DNA of 64,000 nt from Holothuria scabra (lineage: Eukaryota; Echinodermata; Holothuroidea; Aspidochirotida; Holothuriidae), in contig CM074200.1 in assembly GCA_037179385.1 (NCBI GenBank), positions 35,033,884 through 35,097,883 on the forward strand, written 5' to 3'. Shown piece after piece: positions 11,538-22,500 of the stretch. The position numbers were made by a program, and so were the translations under genes. The notes beneath the pieces are model-generated. The model saw nothing but the letters and a program-made list of their open reading frames with translations, had not been told where the DNA came from and did not search any database. How positions within the stretch are numbered: the first letter of the stretch is position 1; each line of letters opens with the position of its first letter.

Positions 11538-12505
11538 TTAACCCTTTACCGTTGTGCTCAAATGGGGGCATATTTGCGCGCCTCAGGAGTGGGCGGAAAA
11601 GCAGACGTAGCACGCCACGCATCAGCTTCCTTAGGCCATTGACTCTGTGACCTTAAACTTTTGTCTCTCTCGTTGTTGTGGCCGAATTTTCGGGTAGCTA
11701 CTCGCAGTTTTGAGCTCCGCGTGAAACAGTAAAGATGGGTGACAGCTGAGCTCTCTCTATGGGTCCAAAAGGACCCAAACAATGGTGCAGGGTTAAAATA
11801 AGACTGTGGAATGTGTTTACTGCAAAGCTGATATATGCCACTGTTTCTGCGTGTGTGCACAGCTGACCGAGTGGTGCAGATATGTTTTAGATTAACCCTT
11901 TACCGTTGTGCTCCGATTGGGGCATATTTGCATGCCTTGGGAGTGGGCGGAAAAGCAGACGTAGCACGCCACACATCAGCTTCCTTAGGCCATTTACCCT
12001 GTGACCTTAAACTATTGTCTCTCTTGTTGTTGTGGCCAAATTTTCGGGTAGCTATTCGCAGTTTCGAGCTCCGCGTGAAACAGTAAAGATGGGTGACAGC
12101 TGAGCTCTCCGTATGGGTCCAAAAGGACCCAAACAACGGTACAGGGTTAAAATAAGACTGTGGAATGTGTTTACTGCAAAGCTGATGTATGCCACTGTTT
12201 CTGCGTGTGTGCACAGCCGACCGAGTGGTGCAGATATGTTTTAGATTAACCCTTTACCGTTGTGCTCCGATTGGGGCATATTTGCGCGCCTCTGGAGTGG
12301 GCGGAAAAGCGGACGTAGCACGCCCCGCATCAGCTTCCTTAGGCCATTGACTCTGTGACCTTAAACTATTATCTCTCTCGTTGCTGTGGCCGAATTTTCG
12401 GGTAGCCACTCACAGTTTTGAGCTCAGCGTGAAACAGTAAAGATGGGTGACAGCTGAGCTCTCCGTATGGGTCCAAAAGGACCCAAACAATGGTAAAGGA
12501 TTTAA
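11538..12505. mobile_element. three tandem copies of a piggyBac-like MITE
   Basis: Elements 11542-11792, 11896-12146 and 12250-12501 each run from TTAA-CCCTTTACCGTTGTGC to a mirror end, TGGTGCAGGG-TTAA in the first copy. Terminal CCC and flanking TTAA fit the piggyBac superfamily. Copy starts are exactly 354 bp apart, so each element was duplicated along with about 100 bp of flank. Each holds GGGTCCAAAAGGACCC near its right end. The third copy's right end is eroded. Open frames across this stretch on both strands are by-products of the repeats. Confidence 0.75.
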
Positions 12506-14060
12506 TTGAAGTCAGATGTAGAACATATGTTAAGCCTGGGTTACACTGCTAAGAACACCAAAACTACCCCTGTGGCTATGCCACTTGAAAGTCTTGGAAA
12601 GCTTGTTAAAACCAACTCTGATTGTGCCTTTCATTAAAGATAAGTTGGCTGTTACACCTGCCTCAACTTTCTGTCAGGACATCCTCATGTCATGCATGCT
12701 GAAAATCTTGCATTTAAAATTATTACTGAAATCAAAACTCAGAGAAATTGATACAATTTTGCTTGAAATTTATTTCAGCCACCATTCCTATGAGTAAAAT
12801 CTTTGAAAATATTTTTAATTCTGGTAATTCTGTGTTCTGTATAAAAAGTAAGATTAAGTCCTACAATTTTTATTGTCATAACTAGACCCCAAGTATATTT
12901 CAGCTTTTTATGCCGTTTGGAGTTGGACTACATGGAACAACATAATAAGTGAAATGAGGAATAACTATAAAGCTATAAAACTTAAAATGAACCAAACTCA
13001 GCCCTTTGAAATATATTTTGAACAAGCAGGCTCTAATAAGCCTATGAACCAAAATATAAATACTCTTATGTCTCAAAAGTAAACAACAGCCACATTTCAC
13101 ATCAAAATCCATTAAATATTGAAAAATTTGAATGGCACTATTTTTGCACAAATTTGTGCCTTCTGAATAAATATAATCTATACCTGCAAATCTGTGGTTT
13201 TGAAAGAGGGTCTCACAGATGATTCTTGCTTGTTATACTTTGTTCAAAATGGAAAAGCAGTCCTAGCTCCCCCTCCCCCCCCCCCCACCACTTTACCGCT
13301 ACAAGCTATAAATGTTAAAAACTCTTTAATATTTTGACTGTGTCATTTATCACATTCTCAGAACATAAAGGTAAAATTCTCAAAGTTTAGGGTTACTAAT
13401 ATAAATTTAAGAATCCAGATATCAAAATGTCACATAATAGGAAACCGCCATTCATGGATGGGAGTACATGGCTACAGGATAATTGAATAGAATCATTCAT
13501 GTTTGCAAACAAATGCTGTTGAGGCTGCATAACAACATAGTTGGTGCATTGCAATTACGTTTTTGCCAAAGCAAAAAGTGAGTTCTCACTTGTCTTCACT
13601 CTGCCTGCAATTGCAAGAGAGCTGCAAGCACAAAACCTAACATGCATGTATATCTTCCTTTGAACAACATTTGTAATGTTTTTAATACCAGAAGAAGCTT
13701 ATCTTGGAAGAAGCTATTGAAAACTTGGAAAATGTCAGATGACATTATACACCAAACTAGAATTAACTAGTTATAAGATGGTTTATGTCAACTCACAAAA
13801 AATTACAGTGTATAAAAATTGATATTATCTGTACAGAAAACTTCGACAGAACTACCTTATTGAGAGAGATATTTTACATCACAAAGGAAAAAGTCATTTT
13901 TTATCCAACTAAAGTCAATAAAACAAATCTAGAAATTGTGGCCTTTATTAATGTGACCAAACTCTATGAATTTTTGAAGTGTGCTTTCTCTTGCTTAATA
14001 TTCACTCAATGCGATCCTCTTGATTCACTGTGCAAAAGTTACAAAATCATTAAACCGTAG
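12506..14060. other. AT-rich intergenic stretch without recognised genes
   Basis: No exon with splice sites or family motifs found. A C-rich tract sits at 13269-13287. Short open frames look random in composition. Confidence 0.5.
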
Positions 14061-14073
14061 ATGACACCTAAAC

Positions 14074-14162
14074 AACCAAGAAATGGTTTCATTTGTCTTC
14101 CATTACTGGGGTCCATCGTGCACTTATTTTCTCATTTCTTTCATCTTCCTGCTTTTGTTTTT
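14074..14162 (-). CDS. orphan terminal-exon candidate
   Basis: Read on the minus strand, an acceptor CCCCTCTAG is followed by an open, lysine- and glutamine-rich stretch (DQGQKKQKQEDERNEK, then RWTPVMEDK) and a TGA. I do not recognise the product and cannot link it to an upstream exon with certainty. It could be chance. Confidence 0.15.
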
Positions 14163-15074
14163 TCTGACCTTGATCAGCTAGAGGGGCTTCATCCACATCT
14201 TAGTGGCATAGGAAAGAACAAAGTGCAAATGTATTAACTCATTCCACATCATTAATCTTGACTTTTATACAAAATGCCACTTCTAAGCTGCCTCACTATC
14301 TCCCGTGCAAATACCTGCCTCCCATAATTTACAAGTATCAGCCTCCCCAACTGAACTGCACTTCATTTTACTCAAATGGCCACTGTTGACCAGTTTTTGC
14401 GGCCTGGTCATCCTGCTTATCCTATAGGGATAATAAATCCTTAAAATCCTCTGATCTAGTACACAATATTTACAGCACCAAAGACAATGATAATAACAAT
14501 AAATGAAAATTTTAAACAAATATTTGAAATTAATGCAAAGGTAATGCTATCTTTGATTCGTCCCTTTCAACTTTTGGAAAGCAAATACTGTGCTCAAGTT
14601 ATAATTTGACATCATGGATATTGCACACCAAGTTGTATTGTTCTACATGATTTCACAAAAAATTTTTTTATAGGGATTACATCAGCCTCCTAAGCAAGCA
14701 AGTTAGGAATATCATTTGTGATGGGTTCAGGAAAAGGAGAGGGGGGATATGGGAAAAAATCTAATTATAACACATGTAAGAAGATTTGATAACCTTACCC
14801 TTGCTTAGTACTGATACTTCAATATAAGGTAGCTAGCAATTTGGTCAATCTGGTAATATATCAGAAACTCCTTTTTCACAAGCTTTGGGTTCTCAAATTT
14901 GGGATGAGTGGGAGGGGAACACATGGATAATTTTAAGCATAGGCATTAAAATAACCTTACTTGCTTAGTTATGACACTTTAGTTGATGGCAAACTCGGAT
15001 TACCCCTTCCACCAACTTTGGGGATTCCCCCAATCTTCTAAGTCACATTCATGAGCAACCTTCTCTAATCACAG

Positions 15075-15222
15075 ATACAATACTGCTATCCAGCAGAAAA
15101 CCCAAGAACCTTTATCTCTCTTAAAGGATTCAAAGGAAGTCTTTCTGATGGAGGCATTACATGTAGAGCCAATTATGATACTAAACACTTAAAAATATAT
15201 TTTACAGCAAAAGCAGTGCCTG
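15075..15222 (+). CDS. orphan exon candidate 1
   Basis: Acceptor CTCTAATCACAG and donor GTGAGT flank a 148-nt open frame containing CYPAENPRTFISL, GSLSDGGITCRA and YFTAKAVP. It ends in phase 1, as orphan candidate 2 begins. The product is not recognised; DGGITCRA only faintly recalls an Ig-like strand. It lies between two genes of opposite strand, with no neighbour to join. Confidence 0.2.
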
Positions 15223-15576
15223 GTGAGTAAAAGATCATAGAGTAGTTAATTATTTAATCACTGTTGCCATCTGAGTGATGATCTGACAGGACAAAAGAGT
15301 AAAGTTTGTATCTGTATAAAATATACTAGATTTTACCAGGGCTAAAAATAAATCAGAGTAACACTATGGGGACTGAAAATTCAACAGTTGACTGAAATGA
15401 TTATAGCTTGTGTAAACATTGTTAAACATTGAAAAGTACAAAGAGTGAGAAGGACACTAATGTTTTCAGTCATAGCAATTAGTTGAAACTTTATTTTGAT
15501 TTTGGCATGTGCAAACTAATGGTAGAACCCCTATTTAGAGTACATGCTGATCTCATTGGAAACTTGCTTGTACCAG

Positions 15577-15660
15577 GACAGATTGATGGTTCATCTTGCC
15601 TTCACTTTAGAGCTTATAATTTGCATGTACATGAGTCTTCACTGGATTATTTATTGAGTT
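15577..15660 (+). CDS. orphan exon candidate 2
   Basis: Acceptor GCTTGTACCAG, donor GTAAGT, 84 nt, phase 1-1, in frame with candidate 1. The peptide contains GQIDGSSCLHFRAY and ESSLDYLLS. Unrecognised; a run of about 17 C lies just downstream at 15681. Confidence 0.2.
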
Positions 15661-15928
15661 GTAAGTATGATGTTTCTCTGCCCCCCCCCCCCCCCCCACT
15701 ACATGGGAGGACTCTTCTCCAATGAGCCACTTTCACAAATTCCTAAAAGGAAATTATGGTTGAACTAACATTAGTGTAACTCAGAGACATACCCAGGAAG
15801 TTTCAATAGAGGGCTGGTGTATGCATTGATTATGAACCACAGTCATACAGTCATTTGACACACATTTCAGCAAACTTGACAGACAATAGATGGTGCACAC
15901 CCTGGTGGCACCCTGCCTTTCTACTCAC

Positions 15929-16054
15929 CTGTATAACTTCACACAAAGACTTGTTGACACTTGGACCAGCCACTGACAGTTTGTAGTCAAAGTCACATCT
16001 GTCCAATGTTTTTGAAAAGAAGCTAAACATAAAACTTTGTAGGCAGCAATACAA
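15929..16054 (-). CDS. orphan exon candidate on minus strand
   Basis: Minus-strand acceptor TTCTTACTCAG and donor GTGAGT enclose 126 nt, phase 0-0, coding LYCCLQSFMFSFFSK then FDYKLSVAGPSVNKSLCEV. It lies just downstream of the DRAM gene's distal terminal exon and could fall inside that exon's 3' UTR. Unrecognised. Confidence 0.2.
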
Positions 16055-16329
16055 CTGAGTAAGAAGAGCTTTTGTTTCCAGTACCTAATTGTCTACTACC
16101 AGAGGTAATCTCTGAATCTAAGCATGTATATTAATGATCAATCACAGTTATCACTTCACCTTCAACAATTTCACTGACCCCTACAGATCTGTTATTTTGA
16201 TCTGATCTGTTGAACTGGTTAGCCACATGATATAGAGCTGATCATACTCATAGGCCTCCTCCTTTACTTCAGGGATGCTAAGTGTCATAAAACTGCTGCC
16301 TTTTAATAAAAATTTGAATTCTTAACTTT

Positions 16330-16542
16330 TCAGTCAAGACCTACATGTCTTCCAATGATGCTGTCTGAGCTTATTTCCACAGAAGTTTCCCAGTTAGTGG
16401 AGAGACGAAATACAGCATTGGTCATCAAGTTTACTGTAAACTGAGCATCCACTAGATCCGAGATGAACGTGAAGAAGAAGATAAGAATTGATAAACTCAT
16501 TAAACTCTCAGCAGAAATACTCACAAGATGGCTGACATAACC
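16330..16542 (-). CDS. DRAM terminal exon 6b (distal)
   Basis: Acceptor TTTTCCTCCACAG; 70 codons and TGA. Codes GYVSHLVSISAESLMS, a membrane segment with IFFFTFISDL, then a polar tail containing RLSTNWETSVEISSDS. Length and tail make the whole protein about as long as vertebrate DRAM2. Confidence 0.75.
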   Translation of the reverse strand, partial: GYVSHLVSISAESLMSLSILIFFFTFISDLVDAQFTVNLMTNAVFRLSTNWETSVEISSDSIIGRHVGLD

Positions 16543-19500
16543 CTGTGGAGGAAAATTAAAATATGTTTACTTAAAAGGTACAACAAGCTAATTGATTTGA
16601 TGGTATTTTTTCCTCGTAAGATTTCCTCAAAAGTTTATCTGTTAAATTACTATTCAGTAAAGGTATAAAACTACACAAATATTTTGCATTGTCACTTCCT
16701 CATTGGTTGTGTTTGACAAAACAAACATTCCTTCTTTGGTTATAATTAAAAAGGTGCAAATTGTTTGGTGCACTATGCATGCCCCTAAGGAGAATTTACA
16801 GTTCAAATTACCTGACAAAAAGGACTTTTACTAGATTTCAAAAATGGCTTAAGAGCAGTTGTTCAGTGATGATGCTTTTTCCTAATATCTACATTCCACT
16901 GGAATACAAACAATTTTAACTTTATTGACCTCAAGATAGCTAAACAGGAAGCTCACTGAGAGACACTGGATTCATACTGGTAAACATTATGGTCACCAAA
17001 AACTTGAAAAATTAACCCTAAACTTGACATTTGTTTCCAAAAAGATACAAAAAAAAGTTTTTTTTTAACAGCACAAAACTGCAGGGAGTAAGTCTTAGGA
17101 CAAATCTACTTTGGATTCAGCTCTCAACAATTAGGTTGTGTATTGTTGTCAGAATAAATTTGAGAACCAGACCTAGAAATGTATCTTTTTAGTGAGCTAC
17201 AGCATCTCAGAATTTTAAATTCAAAAAGATTTCAATAAGCTTTTACTTTTTACAAGAATACATACACCCCAGTTAAAACTACTTGGAAAACTTAAGATAT
17301 GTATATATATATCTATTAATACATTAACCCTAAATTTTTTTTTTCATTTTTGTACTTTAGTTTTATAGCAAACTTAGAAGGCATGAAACATGCTATGAAC
17401 ATGCAATGTTGAAGATACAGTCTCCATACTAAACTACTGACTATACTTTGATAAACTTGTGTAATAAAAACAAGCCAAATTTGTTGGGAACGCTGTCTGT
17501 ACTCACTTCTAATGGTTCTGGAAGCATGCTACATAATTTTGTTTTGCAAAGCTGTAGTGAGGTATTCATGCATTTTTTAGAAGGGATATTTCAGTCAGCC
17601 ACAACTGGAAAAAAGGCCGTGGCTGGCTCGACTTGCACCAATAGGTTGGAAACTGGGCCATAAAACTTTACCTAACTAACTACAATATTAAATTAATATC
17701 CATTTTCAAATTACAGTCTGCAGCTGATATTCCACTGATTACAATTTTAAGTTTGCTGTTTTTTAAAAAACTGACATGCAGTTGCCTGCACAACATTTGG
17801 GATATTCTTCTTATTACAAGGCACTGATGTATTTGTAGGGGTGTCTATAGGGTTGTGGAATGTGTGGACACTTTCACGACTGCAGGCTTTACAGGGGTTG
17901 AAATAAGCCTTCAAACTTTGGTGGTCAACCAGCCCAAACCTCATGAAATCTAGAGGCTGGCCAAATGAGAAATCGAGGGGTCAAAAAATAAACAAAAAAG
18001 GGACTGATAAACTAGAGCAAACCAGCTTGTACACATTTTCTTTGACCAGTACTGACCAACCACACTTGTATGCACACAGTGATTTTCATGACAGGAAAAG
18101 TTTAAAATTGAGTCTTTTGTCAAAATTTTCTTGAAAGTTCTCTGATGTGATTCTCAGTATACCAAATGTGTGGTACGTGGAGTGGTTAATGTACAGACTG
18201 CTAGACTTGAATTATGTAGGGGTCAATCAGGCACCTTTCCTGTAAGAGCAATAGGATGTGGAATATGGCTTATTTTTCCCATTATTTTGACCCCTGGTTT
18301 AATATATATTCACACTAGTACAGTGATATCAATGTTTAGTAAATAATGTCTCCTTGCCCCATCTCATCTAATGCTCCTATCATTTTACAATGATGATTGA
18401 TTGTTAAAGCTAAGCCCATGAATTATTACCCCAAAACTTTCAACTTTTACGCACATTTTAGTATATGTTATTCTAGACAGACTGAAAGAATTGTAGCTCC
18501 AAAATCACGCTAAGATTCAGGAAATCAGGGATGAAAGTTACAAGGTATCCCAAGAGGGCGATGCTCATAGCCCACTCCGAAAAGGTACTAACTAGATGAG
18601 CAGCATAACCCTGACAGAAAAAAAAGAAAGAAAATTAAATGCAAAACATGCAACAAAAAGATAAAGTCAATTTTTGTGTGAGTTTGCTGATAGCTGATAT
18701 AGCAATTGTTTTACATGAGTTCTAAACACTAGTATTTAGCACTGAGATTAGTGTAATTTGCATATGAAGGAAGCTGATTATCGTATGTCTTCTATTTTTG
18801 CCATGGAGACATTGCTTTGTACAATAACTGCACTTATATGTACATAAATACACACAATTTGTGATTGTACACAATTTCCAGTAATGAAAAATGAGTTAAT
18901 TTACACCCTGCTAACTAGCACTGGTGCATGATAAAAAAAAACTACAAGTCATTATGCAAAATCTGAAATTCCCCGACCAAGATTAGATATTTCCATTTTT
19001 TTTTGGGGGGGGGGGGGTTTAAAGCAAGATAGATTGACAACATTTTAATAACAAAATTAATGAATGATAAATGAATAATAATAATTGTGTGATCTATTAC
19101 TTATTGCGCTAAAACTTGCAAGCAACGAAAAAAAATGGTGCGAAATACAGCACAGAAAATCATGACCGATTTGTGTCCAAAAGATTGCAGTTTCTGGAGA
19201 ATTTTTCAAAACAACTGATATACCCTCCTCTTCCCCCCCCCCCCCCAAAAAAAAAAAAAAATGAAAGACTTTCAGTCAGACATATGTATACAAGAAGGAT
19301 CTGGGCTTTCAAAGTTGTCCAACTTACTTGTTTCAACCAATCACAATCAGGATCAGAATATGATCCCCGTTTGTGATTTAGTGTAAAACACAGGTCACAT
19401 ACACTACAGTGACAGCAGATCAGATTATGTGTGTCTGATAAATGCTGTCAGTGTGATGTCACGTAATACTGTACTTATTATAAATTTGACTTTTGTAGTA

Positions 19501-22500
19501 ACTGTGATGCATGTCACATATTTGCTCTGGTTGGCAAATTCTTTATTCTCTCTGACCAGAGGTAGAGAGGATTTTTACTACAGCTTACCTAAATGGAACA
19601 TATATCCAATCGGATATCAGTGTAGAGTGGCCAACCATTTTATTGCTCTTTCCCCTGCCGTGTCCGGAACATAAAAGTTTATAATGGAAAGAAGCAGACA
19701 AAGGGGTGACCCAAGACCTTCTGGCTATGAGAAGGGGAGGTTTATCATTCTGCAGCATGGATTCCTTTGTGATCACTACATCCCTAATTTCTCATCAAAT
19801 CCATCGTTTGAGTAATGCACTCTTCTAGAATGTTTTCAGGGCAAATTGCTCCTTGTGTCCCTTGACACCGACAAAACTTTTGTTGCAAAACTGAGCACTT
19901 TTTATCTTGAAAATTGATATTCAAGCTGGTATGTGGCCATCTTTAGAGAACTGTCTGTGAAGACATAAATTCTTGAATATAAGCTACTTTCAAGTTAAGA
20001 TGGGGACAAAAAAGTTACTACAAAAGTGGCCCATGCTTACTTAATAGCAACCTGTAAGGTCCTGCTCCCAGGCTGAAAGTTTGTATTATACAATGATTGT
20101 AAAATTAAAGGATGCAATGATGAAAGGTGAGAAAAATAAAGTTTGAATACTTACCCCATCTTCAGGGCCCCATTTAAAAATTGATTTACTAACATGATGC
20201 TTATTCCAACCCTCTTCAGCAATGTTTGACCAGACTAGACCTTAACACACATTAGTTGAGGAAATTAATTATAAAATTCTAACATTCAAATGAGGCAAAT
20301 TATGTTAAAATTGAAGATACTTAAGATTTTTTAATCTTTCCATAATTCTTACTCTCATTTTATTATTTCTAAATTGTTGGACTTAACAGGATCCATTTGA
20401 TTAATTTCCAAGATTTCATCACATCTGATGACAAGGAACACACATAGGATCTAATTTATTATAATGGATAGGAGGAAAATACACTGGCCAATAAAGTGAA
20501 AATATCTATGCAATTTACATTCTATATCATGCAAAATTGATATCAATGCTGAATGGGAAGCAATTAAGCCAAAAAATTATTTTCACACGTGAAAGAAGAA
20601 CTGAATCTACTCAGTGTGGTGAAATTTTCATTCAAATTGGACATGTATTTCTCAAGATATCAGCTAATGAAGTTACTATGGATTTGTGTTCCAGAGTGAG
20701 ATTAAGGGCAGCAGGAATTGTGTCACTTCTAATCCTCACATTGACAAGAAATGCTTTGTTTCCCTTTGTTTATCAGAGTGTTGTGTTGAACTTGACATCA
20801 ATAGGAATAGGATGTCCTCATGGGGATTCCAAAGCTGGAAAAGTTCACGTCACTAATATGCAATCACATTTTGATAATATGGGATAGCTGAGGAGAGAAT
20901 AGGATGTAAAGTTTAAAGATAAACAAAAGACTGTCCATTAATTTGGGGATATGATGTCATATGTACTTGCTTCAAGTTCACTGTTTGTTGAAAATGTGAC
21001 AATTAATACTTGATCATATTTCCAGAACCACACATTGCATATCTATGCAAATGCAAATCTTTGGGTTTAGATCCGAGTACTTTTTTCATGGTAAAAACAT
21101 TTTTTATTTGTCATGTTACACACACTAGGCTAGTTCTAGGGCTGAGTGGATAGAAGTTGTGGTATTGAAATTAGCAATGATGGTTATGGCAACTGGGAGG
21201 TCTAAGTTCAATTCCTGGCCAGGTCAAAGTGAGATGGATTTTTGATCCTGACTTTCCCCCAAAGGTTAATTGTTAGACTGTTTAGTGGGAGATAATGTGA
21301 GTGATGGCTATTTCACATAAGGACATAGGCATACAAACACAAGCAAATTTCTGCTTGGGTATTTCCTACATCATGACGCTAAAAGCGAATAGCAAGTTTT
21401 AGCCATCTCAAGCTGGCAACTTATAATCCAGAATCTATCAGAAAACTTCCTGCTAGGTATCCTGAGATCAATAAAGTTAAAGGCATTTGTCCCCTTCAAG
21501 GACTATTTGCTCAATAGGGCAACAAGGTTGGTTTTAACAGGGTTAATTGCCGCAATTACAGAGACAAGCTTCACCTGAGAAAATGCCCTTTTCTTGGGTA
21601 ACATTGGCTAAAACATACTATTCAATTCTAGCAGCATGATAAGATAAGGGCATTTTTGTCTCATTGGCCGATGTAACTGATAACTTTTTTCCCAATGATA
21701 TCAAAACTTGCTGATATACCATTTTACCTTTAATCAAAGTTTGGGTAATGCAAGGCTTGTTGAAAACACCTCAAATGAGTATGAAAATTTATGTCACTTG
21801 GGGGTGAGGCGAGAAATGCATGATATCAACACATAAATAGAACTGTTAACAACAGCAATATAATGAAATTTTACTTTAATGTAAGGATACAGGTCACAAG
21901 ACTAATGGTAGCAATCACGGACAATGCCAATCTCAGATGACACATCCACTTCCGATTGATGTAAACGTTTATACGAAATGAAATGAATGTTTGACAAAGA
22001 CAATATATGATACCAAATACAAATAGCAGCATTGCTCCGATGTAATGCACTTTGATCACTGTAGTGTCCTGGAAGAGAAAATAGAGACACTGGAGGTACA
22101 AATGCCAGGCAGGGGTAACCCCCCTCCCCCCACCCATAAGGTCTGGAGTTGGGTTAAAACAAAATAAATAAAATACCTCTCCAGAGACTTAACTTTCCAT
22201 CCAGATGTATACTAAATCCTCTGAGACTCCAGGGGCTTCATTGCTGGGACCCCCAACCCCAGGAATGGAAGCTTTAGGCTCAGTTTTGCACTGCCCCTGA
22301 GAGTTTTTGCCCCCCCTCCCAACATTATCCTTCGTCTTTAGTTTGTCCCCCCCCCTCCCAATTTTGACATTCTGGCATCACCACTGTTGGAATGCCAACA
22401 ATTGTTTAGTGCTATACTGATAACTTACATTTAGGTTATATCAAATTTTTGGAAATATCAGTATGATACCAGTATTTGAGAAACATGTGCAGTGCCACAT

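Noticed and set aside
11558..12214. Overlapping open frames of 80-104 codons on both strands, two of them very similar
   Set aside because: They fall inside the tandem MITE units and their similarity is explained by the 354-bp repeat; there are no splice sites or family motifs.
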